A DNA stretch of 64,000 nucleotides from Heliopora coerulea (lineage: Eukaryota > Cnidaria > Anthozoa > Scleralcyonacea > Helioporidae). Positions 1 to 12,027 of this stretch are shown here, in pieces. The notes under the pieces are model-generated. The model was not told the DNA's origin and ran no database searches. It saw only the letters and a program-made list of their open reading frames with translations. The stretch spans positions 2,434,001-2,498,000 of the forward strand of contig JASJOG010000024.1 in the NCBI GenBank assembly GCA_030142905.1, in the 5' to 3' direction. The translations under genes were made by a program, and so were the position numbers. The first letter of the stretch is position 1, and each line of letters starts with the position of its first letter.

Positions 1-99
1 ATTTATACATTGATGACTGTGTAATATTATATTAAATTAAATAAATGAAGGTACAAAAATTAGCATACATATATACATTCACATGAACGTGCATATTAG

Positions 100-105
100 T
101 TTATT
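100..105 (-). promoter_or_regulatory. DAG1: Polyadenylation signal of dystroglycan
   Basis: On the minus strand these six bases read AATAAA, about 57 bases after the TAA stop codon at 164-162. Spacing and strand fit a poly(A) signal for the dystroglycan transcript. Cleavage would fall near the left edge of the window. Seen directly; its use is inferred. Confidence 0.55.
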
Positions 106-161
106 GCGTGAACATTTATATGAGATCTCATATTTGTCTTCTAAAAACAAAAAAGATCATA

Positions 162-1372
162 TTAATAGGATGGCGGAAGTTTATAGGCAGGAGGTGGTGT
201 ACTGTAGCCTCTGTTATTATAAACGCTTTCATATCTGGGAGGCAGTCCCTGGTATAAAGGTGCGGAAGGTGTGGGTGATGGCCGCTGCGAACAGTTTTCG
301 TTATCATCGTCGGGGTTGGTCAAAGAAGTTTCTTTAGGGAAGCGAATGGGAGTCAGAGAATCATCAGGAAGCTCGATGGGTTTTCCAGAAAAGGTCGATA
401 ATTCGAGTTCTTCATCCAAAATGATCGGTTTACGTTTTTTGAAGATTTGTTTGTCGGCATCCAAAACTTTGACTCCCGTATGCCGTCGTACAATAAAACA
501 CGTAACAGCGATTACAATGATTAAGATTCCAATCACTACTCCAGGAAGAAAATATTTCAGCCAGAGTGACCTATCCAGTGAAGATACACGAGCAATGAGG
601 GTGACGTCTGTCGTGTTCGGAAAAATGCAGGGACCAGTTCGGTTTTCGTAAATGTCTTCAGCAACAAATGCGGGAAGTAAAGCGTTCTGAAAAGCCGGAT
701 GTATGTATCCTTCTCTAGCGATAACCTTTAACGCCAGCTGACTAATTAAATCCTTGTTACATGTTTGTACAGTAACATTACTCCATGTAAACAACACAGA
801 TCCACGATTAACTGATATTACTCTAACCATTGATTCATCCTCATCGCCATAGTAACTTGCAATGTTTTTCACAAGCAATAACACATTACTAAGATCCTGA
901 TCAAATATTTTCAGACTCGTTTTGGTAATTCTGACTGTAAACATCACTGCCAATGTTTCGTCGTTCTCTCGTAGATCGATTGAAAACGCATCATATGCTT
1001 TATTTCCATCGCGGTCTCTCGCAACTAAAAAGTACTCGCTTGAAACTTTGATCTGTTTTACTTGACTGTCCAAAGCAAGTCCATACAACGTTTGTGTCGT
1101 CGAGTTAAACTGCAGCCACGAGCTTCGGGACAGAGGTTCGAGATTTCTATCAAGACAGTTCAGCACCAGGTTACGGGTGTTGCCGTCTTCTCTGTCATGG
1201 AAAGTGTCTACTGGAATCTGCACACTGAAAACTTTACCAACTCTTACAATAAGAAGATCGAAACTGTTGTAGAGCTTTGGTGAGCTGTTCGACGGCGTAG
1301 AAGGTAAGATGGACGACGAACTTCCCAACGCTGAACGTGAAGGTAAACGCGGTGTAGGAATCGAAGAAAAAC
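162..1372 (-). CDS. DAG1: Dystroglycan, last exon (cadherin-like domain, beta subunit, membrane anchor, WW-binding tail)
   Basis: This exon encodes the end of alpha- and all of beta-dystroglycan, the transmembrane link between extracellular matrix and dystrophin. It opens after a TAG acceptor (1375-1373) in phase 1. A cadherin-like CADG domain follows (VGKVFSVQIPVDTFHDREDG to AYDAFSIDL). Then comes a SEA-like region with the Gly-Ser pair of the alpha/beta autocleavage site (NRGSVLFTW, codons near 803-798). Two cysteines lie 44 residues apart, the spacing of the beta-subunit disulphide. A hydrophobic helix (LPGVVIGILIIVIAVTCFIV) is followed by basic residues. The tail keeps FKKRKPIILDEEL, like the vertebrate juxtamembrane segment. 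It has three PP-x-Y type motifs and ends PPPAYKLPPSY, the kind of site that binds the dystrophin WW domain. Family assignment is strong because domain order, cleavage site, cysteine spacing and tail all agree. Confidence 0.93.
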
Positions 1373-1562
1373 CTACGTTAGAGTCATAAAGTCAAATTAT
1401 TATTTTGTAAATAAATTTGAAAAATAAAATGGCCAAAGAAAAAAAAATATATAGTATGTCTCACAAATGGTACAAAAATTACAACATATTGTGAACAAGA
1501 AACCATGACCACGAGATGACATATGTGGACACAGAGCAAACATCTGAGATACGTACGAGTAC

Positions 1563-4382
1563 CTGGCAGTGATAAAGTAGCCTGACTGTGCGTTTTCGTT
1601 ACATCCGCAGTGACCAGTACCCAGTGACGGCTCGACGTGACGTAAGCAGGAAGAGAAACAGACGAATAATAATAAGAGTCAGCTGATTTCGTTGGCGAAA
1701 ACAATAAAACAGAGGAAGAGACAAAAAACTTTGTAGATGTTGATGGGTATAATGAAATGAAAGGCGCATGATTGGTGGCCATTAATGATACAAAAGACAT
1801 ACTTGGTGCTTCGTATGAAACTGAAGACAAACTAAATATAAACGAAGACCGACGAACGACAGAGTGCTTTAAAATCGACGTGATAATAGAGGTATGTTCA
1901 ACCCATGATGATGAAGGACCCAGACTATAAACACTGAAAGACGGCTTGAAGTGTGAAGAAATGAAGGCAGATAAAGGACTGAACGATAGCGATGAACTTT
2001 GAAGGGCAAAAAACGTGACAGAACTCGATGAAAAGTAATTGGGCGATCTTTGACCAATGGCAGATTGAACTGAGTGAGATATAGTGAAAAGTGATGAACT
2101 TTCAAAAATAACTGGATATGAAAAACTTGACAGAATCAATGGCGGTGAGCTTCGACGACTGTAAGAGTGCACCGAACTAGAGGGCGTTGGTAGCAATGGA
2201 CTCTGAAGAATGACAGACTGAATAGAACTTGATGATACCAATGGTAGTGAACTCGAAGCAAAGACATACTGTACCGAACTGGATGGACGAGATGAATTCC
2301 GACCAATGAAAGACTGAACAGAGCTTGACGAACCTGTTCCTGGTGAACTTGAATTGATGAAAGATTGGACGGAACTGGATGAAGATGACGGAGATGAACT
2401 CTGAAAAAAGACAGACCGAAAAAAGCTTGAAGAAACCGAATGAGGCGAACTTGAAGCGACTACAGAAATAACAGAACTAGTGAGAATTGATAGTGTGGAA
2501 CTAGAAATGACTATAGACTGGACTGAACTGGATGGAAATGATGGCAATGGACTCTGAAGAAGAACAGACCGAAAAGTCGATGAGGTCGATGGTGGCCAAC
2601 GTGATACGAAGGTAGACTGGAGCGAACTGAATGAAGGTGATGGGCTCTGAGCTATGAAAGGCTGCGTAGAACGTAATGAAAACGAAAGAGAAGAACTTTG
2701 AACGACCGTATACTGGACTGAATTAGATGGAGTTAATGATGGTGAACTAAAAACCACGACAGAGTGAACTGTGCTGGGTGGAAGTGGTGGGGACAGACTC
2801 TGAACATTGACAGGCCAGATTAAACTTGGAGTCGATGATAATAGACTCGTGACGATCGACTTGACTGAAGTAGTAACAGAAATAGAGAAAGCCGAAAGTC
2901 TTTTATAATGTGTTGATGTTAGGTAAATGTTTCGTGAAGTAATGACTGAAGAAAGAGAAAAACCTAACGTGTTGGTACCAATTGAAGTCAATTGCAGCAA
3001 GAACGAAACAAACGAAGACGGATAAGACAGAGAGCGTGTTAGTGACCAAGAAGAGGGGATGAAAGAAGATACATACGAACTTGAAAAAAGTAAACTAGGA
3101 GCTCTTGTCGAGGAAACAGAAGGGAGTGGAACAGTTTGGTGTGAGGTCGATGGAAAACATGAAAATGAAATGGGACTAAGTACCGATTGTGAATGATTTC
3201 CTTGTGTTAGAGTGGTGATTAAGGAAGAGTTGAATGCACTAAAACGCGAAGGACGTGATATCGAGACATAAAAAAGAGGAGTAGAAAGAAAGCTTGGGGG
3301 TGGTGAGTACTGTGTGAATGAAGGCTCTAAAACACGTGATGATCCGGAGACTAAAAATGTTTTCCGAGATTTTGATGGCGATGAAGTATGAGCAACTGTT
3401 GATGCGAAGGGAGGTAACGGTGATGAATAAGAAAGCTGAGATACATGAATATACCTAAGAGTTGATGAACTTCGTTCAATTAAAGACCGGGAAAAAGGTG
3501 ATTCTGATTGAAAGGGAGAAACATCAGAAGGTTGGTTGAAACTTGAGGACGATGTATTCCGAAAAACTGACGACTGGAATGGTCTGGTAGGTGGTTCAGA
3601 GCCTGACATAAAAGGAATCCTGTAGGGACTTGTTATTAATGGAATCGAAACGATAAAAGATTTGGTATAACTTGCTTGCAAGCGAGAGGTCGAAAGATGA
3701 TGCTGGTGAGATTTTGTCGGTAATTTATCAAGAGAAGCTAAAGACCGGTTAAGGATTAAAGATGGTGAAGTAAGTAAACCAGTGGCACCCGAAAACTGGG
3801 AAAAAGGTGTTCGTGACAGAGAAGCCGAGGTAAGACGTACAGAAAATTGGTCACTGCAAGTGGCGGGTGTGAAGCAGGGGATAGAGACTGAGGATACGCT
3901 TGAGCCGTGTAGAGAAGTACAAGAACTTGAGCAGGAGATTGGATTGGAAGTAAACTTTGCCACCAATGAAGTTTTACGGACTCTTGAAATGGTATAACTA
4001 TGGATAAAGGTTTCAGTGTGAACGCCTGTAAATGACAGGGGTTTTCTAGATTCGTTATAAGTTACACTAATTTGATTAATCATACCTGACTTAGTTTGAA
4101 TTGATGTGTTACCATAAGGAGGAGTAACTAATGGAGTTGATGACGGTTCTTTGATGAAATATGAAAGCGAAAAAGTGTTTAACTGCTCAGTGGGTAAGGT
4201 TAGTAGAGTTGGCGAGAAATTGATCATTAGTGAAGGTGATATTGAATAAGATTTCAATGTTGAGGTTAACAAAATTTTCCATGTCGCGTTGCTGACCACT
4301 GCTTGGCTATTTTCTACCGTCGGCTTGAATGATCGAGCTGTTAAAGTTGTCATCCCCGTCGTAAATAACAATCTTGTCAAGC
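1563..4382 (-). CDS. DAG1: Dystroglycan, third coding exon (mucin-like domain)
   Basis: A single 2,820-bp exon with no interior stop encodes about 940 residues that are overwhelmingly Ser, Thr, Pro and Val. This is the composition of an O-glycosylated mucin stalk. Its acceptor (pyrimidine tract then TTCTTAG, 4383) and donor (CCAG/GTACTC at 1563/1562) are both phase 1. They join the neighbouring exons without changing frame, and each junction makes a glycine codon. In vertebrates the mucin region of alpha-dystroglycan is under 200 residues, so this expansion is unusual. The 3' half contains degenerate repeats of about 18-20 residues built on SSSVQS-x-I-x-x-SSSP. No other domain is visible. The reading frame is certain. 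Its place in dystroglycan rests on splice phase and context. Confidence 0.85.
1990..2760 (-). repeat. Degenerate tandem repeats in the mucin exon
   Basis: About fourteen imperfect units of 18-20 residues can be picked out, with a shared core near SSVQS followed by two to four hydrophobic residues and SSSP (for example SSSVQSFINSSSP and SSSVQSIVISSSTL). At DNA level the units share blocks such as gatgaact and gactgaactgga. The array looks like an old minisatellite expansion that kept an open frame. Confidence 0.7.
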
Positions 4383-4881
4383 CTAAGAAATAGCCAGAAA
4401 AAAGTTGAAAGTAAAGAAACAATGAAACTCATTCAATCTTTCAGTTTCCGCTTCCTGCTTCCTGCTTCCACTAGTCGAGTTAATTAAAAACATGGCAGAT
4501 ACACTACAGCCAATACAGTGGTTGATTTGTCTATTTGAAACTCTTTATAAGAAGTGTCTTCATAGAAAGGTTTTTAGGTTTCAGTTAAACGTTTTAAAAG
4601 TTCCTCTTCGTGTTATATTTCAAAGTGAGCGGTCGGGAGTTATTACACGCTAAAGCGGAAGCATGTACAGTAGCTCGCTGGCGGCAGGAGGGTTAGCGCA
4701 ACGGACTTGTGACAATCCAAGCCCTTCTGTGAAATGTTTAATGTCTTCCCAAAGCCACAGCATAAATAGAAGTTCCCGATGCTAAACCAGATGCTTCAAT
4801 CAACTGAAAACTGACTGTATCAGACCGGAATAACTTCAGCGGTTCTTGTGGTCAGTGGAAAGGACTTCTGGTAAGTCTAAT

Positions 4882-5100
4882 ATATATACATATATATGTA
4901 TATATATATATATATATATATTCGTAACATACTATCAAAACTCGTTTTATCTCTAACATTAGTTTGCGACGAAAAGCCAATGGGAAGAGACTTAATGCCA
5001 GTTACTGTTAACGTTTATAGAGCTGTAGAATAGGCGACACTAGATTTAAAAATGAATTTCGAAGTATAACTTGTTAACTGGCTAGTTGCTATATATATAC
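4882..5100. repeat. Intronic copy of a dystroglycan exon segment between AT microsatellites
   Basis: Bases 4921-5090 match 5696-5865 of the second coding exon over exactly 170 bp with no gap and about 14 mismatches by eye (roughly 92 percent). The copy lies in the same orientation, about 775 bp away, in intron 2. An (AT)n tract with TATATATA units ends at 4920, and another short TATATATA tract starts at 5091, so the copy is bracketed by microsatellite. Confidence 0.85.
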
Positions 5101-5437
5101 ATAAATGTTAACGCTTTTCAGAAATCCTTCCCAACCATTTTTAATTGAAGAAGTTATAACCTTTTCCAAGATTTCTCTGCTTGACGAGTAAAATCGTCTA
5201 GGGTTAGCCGGAGTAAAATAATCTGGCGTTAGCCGAAGCGAAATGATAAAAGATTAATCCTCCTGGAAAACAGTTAATCGCCTGTGGTCGAGATCTGCAG
5301 AGTCGGGAATTGGGTTCTGGTGTGGGAAGGGTTTCTGTCACTTGGAGCATGCATATCATATACTGATCAAACCGCATCAGAAATCCTGGCTATGTGTGTT
5401 TTTGTTTCAAGATTGTTATATACCGTGCATCACCTAC

Positions 5438-7691
5438 CTGGCGTCACGACATCGAGCACTGATTTGGATCCGGGTGCCATAACCGTTGTTGCCGAAAGAT
5501 TCGCTGAGGATGTTACCCCAGTGATCATTCTCGTTAGCATCACTGAACTGTATTCTTTGATTTGAGTTACGTCACTAAATGATGTCTGAAGTGGGGTAAA
5601 ACGAGTTGCTTCGGTTGTTCCCATAAACCATACAGAAGATAAGGTAATCCTTGTTAGAAATTGCGACGTCTTTCTCGAAGTCGTCGACAAAGTAGTTCGT
5701 AACATAATATCAAAACTCGTTTTATCTCTAACATTAGTTTGCGATGAAAAACCAATGGGAAGAGACTGGATGTCAGTTACTGTTGAGCTTTTTAGAGCTG
5801 TAGAATAGGCGACGCTAGATTTAAAAATGAAGTTCGAAGTATAACTTGCTAATTGGCTAGTTGCTGGCCCAGTTTTGCTTACGACAAACGATACAGTTAG
5901 TAAGCTGGTAGTTGGTGTAACATTTAAGCCAGGTGTGGCAAATTGCGATAGCGACGAAACAACGGTTTTGGTTTGGTTTACGAGAGTCGTCTTGTGTGGA
6001 GATGATTCCACTATCCGGAATGTACTGATAATAGGAAAGGTACTACTTCTGTAAGCAGTTAAAAGTGGATAACTCGATGTTCTTACGTGTGATTGTGCTG
6101 ACGTTATTCCAGGATGAGTAGGAGAAACAATGCTAGATTCATATACAGAATGCTCAGTAGTTGCCTGTAAAGATATTTCACCAGTAGTTCCGCTAGCTAA
6201 ATTGGTAGTTCTTGAAATAACATCAAGAGACATAACCAAGGAGGTTCGTGACTGCTCCGGGTTTGAAAAGGTCCTAGCCTTAGTCTCAGAAGTTAACCAA
6301 TATTTCCTCGTAGGACTGGGCATTTTCACGGATCTACTGGAAACCGAGATACTGGCTGTAGTTACATTGTGTATTTTGGACGTGCTCCTGGAGGAAATTA
6401 AAGAAGGAAGAAGTGTTGCACTTGAATAGAGACTGTTGCTGACCATGGTTGAAGTACCAGTAAATGAAAGCAAAGATGTACGAATGTAATTTGTGTCACG
6501 AGACCTTAAATACGACGACATAGTGGCAGTCGTATTCTTAAAAGCTGTAGAAGACAAAAGTTCGCCTGATCCCTGATGATCTGATGAAATCGAGACTCTA
6601 TTTAATGGCTCAACCGTGACTGTTGTATTCCGCTGAATGACAGTTGAGGTTGAAGAGGCTTGAATGAAACTACTGAGTTTGAAAGATGATAACCGAGGAA
6701 TCATCGACACATTTCTTGAATTTAATATCCCGGATGATAAATTTACGGTGGATTGTTGAGATAACGATGAATTGGTCTGTTCCGACAGCTTACGAGAAGA
6801 TGACAAACGTATTTCAAATGAAGAACTATTCCCAAAAAACGAAGAAAATGTTGGGGATGGTTGAACGCGCGTTAAAAAAACTGTCGAAGTAGTGTAAGAA
6901 GTCTTACTAGGTCTGAGTCTTGTGGTAACGACAGTCGCTCGCGAGATTGGGATGGTACTATACACCGGCGTTGTACTTCCGCCAAGTGCGTTTCTCCTTC
7001 GTCGCAAAAGAACTTGCATATTGTAACGCCTTTGAAATCCAGTTACAACATGCCATCCAATGACTTCAAAACTGATATTTTTCGTTGCAGACCATTTTCG
7101 TGACCCCTGTTGCAGCTCTTCAAATAACGGGTCTTTCACATGAACTACACCGCATTTTACTCGCCAAGTTAGTAAAGTACTTGGTCCTGTCACTAACGTT
7201 CTAGAACCAGGGCCAGACGCTACAACATGAGAAGACTCGAGCAAACTTAGAAATGGATTTTGTACTGCATTTGGTAATACAAAGACATCCCGAATAGCAA
7301 TGCCGAAAACAGTAGACAAAGCAACGACTACGTCTGCACGTTTTTTTCCGGTCAGGTCATCAAACTTCACAGACAGTACTAAGGATGCCAAGATGATCGG
7401 TTGGTTAACAGCACAGGAATAACCAAGCAAGCCATGGTTTCCAGGAAATGTTTTCATTCGAAATAAGGAGTTTTCAGCAAACAAGGGAAAATGCTTAAGC
7501 CCCCAGATAGTTAATTTCAGAGTCATCGAGCCACAAATATAACCTGTAGGATTATTTATTAGTCTTCCTAGACCAACAACTAACACCACGCTTATTCCTT
7601 CATCTTTCTCTGATGGAATGCCAACCAAATTTCGTTTCTGTTCATCAAACCACAGCCATTTTGGTAAAAACCGGTCATCTTTTTTGGATGC
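5438..7691 (-). CDS. DAG1: Dystroglycan, second coding exon (alpha N-terminal domain and start of mucin region)
   Basis: The exon begins after a pyrimidine-rich acceptor ending TTTAAG (phase 0) with ASKKDDRFLPKWLWFDEQK. This is the second half of the Ig/cadherin-like fold of alpha-dystroglycan, which in vertebrates carries LPSWLHWD at this place. The S6-like domain follows and ends with LLTWRVKCG and FEVIGWHVVTG, recognisable counterparts of the vertebrate segment. Next is LLRRRRN (near 7004-6993), a tetrabasic furin-type site where vertebrate dystroglycan also releases its N-terminal domain. After it the sequence turns Ser/Thr rich, starting with STTPVYSTIP, for about 520 residues. The exon ends at a strong donor (CCAG/GTAGGT, 5438/5437) in phase 1. 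Length 2,254 bp is consistent with phases 0 and 1. Confidence 0.92.
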
Positions 7692-9202
7692 CTTAAATAG
7701 AAATAAAAAAATCTTGAAAAAAATACATTTTTATGCAAAAACAGTCAAACTTTGTAAAAGTGATTAACAACTGGCAATTATCGACATTCTGTCTATTGAA
7801 CTGACATAACAGGACATGAATTCAATTAATCAATCAATCATGAATGAATGAATGAATCAATCACAAATGTGTGTCCAGAGACTGAGGTCATCACTATCAC
7901 TAAGTTTAGTTCGGAAGATATTCATTATCCTTTGATTCAAGAGTTGATTCCTTTTTCCAATAATTTTCAGTGGAGCTGCAAATATTTGTATTGAGCACCT
8001 TGGTAAGTAACTATTCTAGCCTTGAGAAAGAGTTCTGATTGACCTTTGCCTCTGAGCAGTCAAAACGTCAACCACCATCACCTCCACCGCCACCAAGACT
8101 AAACTAACCTAGACCGTCAACTTCAACAAACGTCTAATCATACTCCAACGTTCAAACCATTTAGTTTAGAGAATCACTACAAGTCCATCAACGAAAACTC
8201 TGGTATCTCCCATGGACTATCAAAACCATTCCTTTATATAGTGAGGCAACAAAGCAAAGGGCCGCTTCGGAGCAAAAAGTAAAAACTAGCGTGCCCTTAC
8301 CCCCCTTAACCAGCGACATAATAATGAACATGTATAAGCAATGTTAATAACTAATAAATTTCAACACAATCTTACTTTACTTTTTAAAAAGAAATTTACT
8401 CGCGATTTTCACGATAATGGTAAAGATTTCGATATGCAGGAAGACTGGTAATATTAGCCTAGTACTCTTGCCTAAAAAAGAAAAAAGGGCTGGGCTATAC
8501 CCAGAAATCGGTGCTATCTTGGATTTGCTTTGAAGATTAGCAAGAAGAGCGGTAGGGTAGGAAGGCCACCGTACCCTAAGGCTTGGCTTGACTTTTTGCG
8601 AATAACTTGGCTTCTGAAAGGTGACTGTGAGAGTCAAGTATGTGAATCTCGGTGCATGCTCACCCGGGAAACTATGAAATTCTAAAGTCCTCAGGTGGCC
8701 ATTTTCAGCATTCTGACAAGAAAAAAGTGACCATTCCTACTGTTCGTCATCCTAAAGTTTGAGATTAAATCTTACAAGGATTAACGTAGGCAGCAAGAGG
8801 AAGTAGTTGGCTTCAGACATAATTCCAGCTTGCTAATTGCCATGTCATTTTCAGAATTAGCAAGGTTTACAACACATACAGTTTTACAATTTACACGATT
8901 AGTGCCTACTAGTTCGAAAGAATTTTTAATTCATTGAAGGCGGAAGAGAATCAACTGGCGTACATTGGTTGGGCAACTGTGTCTTATAAACCTAATCTTT
9001 TAGGCATCGAGTGCCCCGAATTTGTTAACAGCGGAGTTCGTTAACAGCGCAACTTTTCCCAGGTGAAAAGTTGGCCAAGGGTGATACCTTCAAGCAGGGT
9101 ATACACATCTAGCAGTTTCCTGAACGGAGAAAATTATTTTCATCTTTATTTTTTAAGCTTAAGGAGGTAGGTCTTCATGTAATGTTTGAAAAACAAGCAG
9201 GA

Positions 9203-9262
9203 GTGCTTTATCGGATATAAAACACAAGGCGGAAGCCGAGTGTTTTGGGTCCGATAAAGCAC
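9203..9262. repeat. Hairpin, part of a dispersed repeat
   Basis: Two 23-base arms beginning gtgctttatcgga pair with about three mismatches around a 14-base loop. A related sequence (tgctttatccgatctaaaacac) recurs near 57600, so this is a fragment of a dispersed repeat and not a unique regulatory structure. Confidence 0.6.
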
Positions 9263-10137
9263 GTACTGCGAGTTTTTGAACGGCTTAAAAAACGAAACGT
9301 TTTATACGCTAATTCATTAAGTAAGTTTGGCAATTTCTGTTTTCTAAGGCTAAAAATATTGAGGAAAATTTGAAGAGAAATTCAGGATAAAGTCACACGT
9401 GTCTTTATCACATATAAAGACACGACACGGTTATGATTTTCTTTTGTATTGTCCTCATGAATTCTTAATGAGTTTTTTAATAAGCTTTACCGTCTCCTGA
9501 AGTCCCACCGTGCTGAAAACATAATTAAACTAGATATTAATTAGGCTGAATGAGGCATGAAATTATCATCATACTATAAATTAAGCAAACAATGAGTGGG
9601 AACGTGAGGTATCCACGATCATCAGTTATACAGGAAGTTTGTAAACTGGGCTTTGAGGTCTGGAGACTATTGCAGCCATATTTACTAATACCAACGTTAG
9701 CCTGAGTAAAATCACAAAGCTCTTCAGTCAAATGTGGCAGAATCTACCATAATGAAGTGTACAAATGAGCCAGTTCAATCGAACCTAGCCTGTAGTCTAC
9801 TTGGTTGGAAAACGTTAGAGGAGCAGTGGGCCCAAACATGGCCCAAAATAAATCTGAGCTCATGCATAAGATTATTCACAATTAAATATGGCACCATTAA
9901 AACTCTCGGAAATTTTTCAAAATTCGAATTCCGTTCGTCATTATAATCTGCAAGCATCTCATGTTACCCTTTTCCTACCACGTCCGAGAACTGAATATCA
10001 TAAAACGAGTATTTGTTTTAGCGGACCAAAAACCTAGAAACTCGTTGTACGATTCGAAAGAGCTAGAAATAGCAATTCTTTAGCTTCATTCAAGAAAAGG
10101 ATTTCTTTTGCCAACCTAATGGATGGTAAGCCATTTT

Positions 10138-10628
10138 TTTAATCGGGAGAGGATCCACGATTTTTGAAACGGGGAACGTGAAAGCGAGCGGCAGAAATTT
10201 TGAGGGGAATCCGGGGCGTGCTCCTCCGGGAAATTTTGAATTCCTAAGTATCTGAAACGCTATTTCTAGCATTTTGGAGGTAGTTTTAAGCGAGATTTTA
10301 AGAAAATACCTGGTCATAAATAACAGAATTCTTTTCGAAAAATGAAGCACAAGTCAACATCTTCATAGTACACCTCTGAGTAGAATGTTATTTTGGCCAC
10401 AGACGATCATCAATGCATTGCGACAATCATCGCAATTCTCGTTGATCCACCTTTATCTGCCGGACAACATTCCCAGTTGCGATTGCAAAAAAACGTGTTT
10501 TAGCAACTGAGGTTAGGTAACTATTTTCATTATCATTACAGAAAACTGTCTACGTCTAGAGTATGTAGACTGGCCAGTATTCACAAAACGGGGGGTGAAC
10601 GTCCCTTACGACCCCCTGGATCCGCACC
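10138..10628. mobile_element. Non-autonomous hAT-like repeat, copy 1
   Basis: The unit runs from an end with aggatccacgatttttgaaa to an end whose complement begins ctggtgcggatccag. Its interior carries the cgtgctcctccgggaaatt motif and a block with agtttttctgtaatgat-like sequence on the complementary strand. The same sequence, in the other orientation, flanks both sides of the Maverick at 39327-39683 and 57453-57594, which shows it is an interspersed repeat. It has no coding capacity. Superfamily is inferred from GC-rich ends resembling the other hAT elements of the window. Confidence 0.65.
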
Positions 10629-10904
10629 AGTTGATTGTATTTAAACTTATGGAAATAATTGAGCTTGCGGTATGTAAATAATGATTTGTACATAATAATA
10701 TTTTATTTACTGCTTTCAAAGAAAAATAATTGAAGTTCAAGTACCACTTGGAAACCAGCTTTATGTTGAAGTGGCTAACGTAGAAACTTGCGCCTTTTTA
10801 CGCATGCAGTTGTCTAGAGGCGTATTCCGCTTTTAGTAAATAGGGTTGTGCGAAATGACCTACAGTTAAGCGTACAGGTAAGAATGTGCTATGACGCGGC
10901 AATA

Positions 10905-11511
10905 TTACTTTCTTAAAACCATGACCAGCCGACAACTTCAAAAAGTATAAAATAAAACATATTCCGAAGAATAAAGTCATCTTGAGAACTCAAGATATGA
11001 GTCAATGCAAGATAAAACTATAGTTGGAACTGTGATATTTCGATTTTATTCCAAAGTCATCTTCAGACAGAATGATAATTACAATAAAATGCCAGTGTCT
11101 ATATACAGGTGTGATGACATCATCGAGACGGAATTAGAAAACACTACCGGTAATCCCTAATTTACATGCTGAGATGTTGAGATGCTAATGCTAATTAGAA
11201 GTTCTCACCACCATTAATAAAGTTCTCACCACCATGGTGGTGAGAACTTCTAATTAGCATTAGCATCTCAACATCTCAGCATGTAAATTAGGGATTACCG
11301 GTAGTGTTTTCTAATTCCGTCTCGATGATGTCATCACACCTGTATATAGACACTGGCATTTTATTGTAATTATCATTCTGTCTGAAGATGACTTTGGAAT
11401 AAAGTCGAAATATCACAGTTCCAACTATAGTTTTATCTTGCATTGACTCATATCTTGAGTTCTCAAGATGACTTTATTCTTCGGAATATGTTTTATTTTA
11501 CTTTCTTAAAA
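10905..11511. mobile_element. Palindromic Penelope-like element remnant with 14-bp target duplication
   Basis: Bases 10919-11497 form an almost perfect inverted repeat. Its arms are about 270 bp and it is centred near 11225, where ttctcaccaccat meets its complement. The 14-bp sequence TTACTTTCTTAAAA flanks both sides (10905-10918 and 11498-11511). The arm carries tctgaagatgactttgga followed by tcgaaatatcac, a pattern typical of Penelope-like terminal repeats and similar in layout to the two other Penelope-like copies in this window, which also have inverted arms and 12-13-bp duplications. No reverse transcriptase or endonuclease remains, only the two terminal repeats head to head. Confidence 0.7.
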
Positions 11512-12027
11512 TCGGCGAATTCGGAAGTTTTCGTAAAAATACCACGAGCATGTTAAGTTTCTACTAAAATTCTAGCTTTATAATATTTGAGTTTTTAATT
11601 TGGCCATTACGGTTCACAAAGCAAACATTGAAACAAAAGTTGCACTTGAAAACCTTTGTTGAATTTGAGGCTAAAAAAAGTTTTATCATGAATTCAAAAT
11701 ATCACTAATTTGTCAAAGTTAGTCTGTTATTGCGCTTTCTATTCACAATTACTATCTTCTTAAAAGTTATCTGTGCGACAGAAAGGGTTGCGTGGGTCCA
11801 TCACGCCCACCTCTAAATTTGCTCTTCTAGCCTTTCAGTATATCAATACTGGATATCATTTAATATGTACAAGCTTGAACTAAAAATACTAATGATGTTT
11901 TGCGACTAGTTGCTTGAAATATCGATGTACTTACATAATTTATGATGAAATTAAATTTGGTTTACGACAAAACTTAACTGTTACAGGACTTAACTCTGCT
12001 AGTGATTTGTATAATATCAAAACGTAC

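Larger units (their letters stand above)
7692..12027 (-). other. Dystroglycan intron 1
   Basis: The donor is GTG/GTACGT at 12028/12027 and the acceptor precedes 7691. The intron holds a tetranucleotide AATG/AATC tract near 7822-7862, a hairpin at 9203-9262, a hAT-derived repeat at 10138-10628 and a palindromic Penelope-like insertion at 10919-11497. A fragment at about 8640-8715 carries the gcatgctcacccgggaaa motif seen in several hAT-like repeats here. I see no other gene in it. Confidence 0.75.

Noticed and set aside
3782..3997. Plus-strand frame rich in Glu and Arg opposite the mucin exon
   Set aside because: Its composition is what the complement of Ser/Thr codons gives. No start context or similarity.
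5284..6892. Several open frames on the plus strand opposite dystroglycan exon 2 (for example 5284-5565 and 6130-6429)
   Set aside because: They are antisense shadows of a long Ser/Thr-rich exon, where stop codons are rare on both strands. They have no domain or splice context.
10090..10350. 86-codon minus-strand frame
   Set aside because: It lies wholly inside the hAT-like repeat whose sibling copy at 39327/57453 does not keep the frame.
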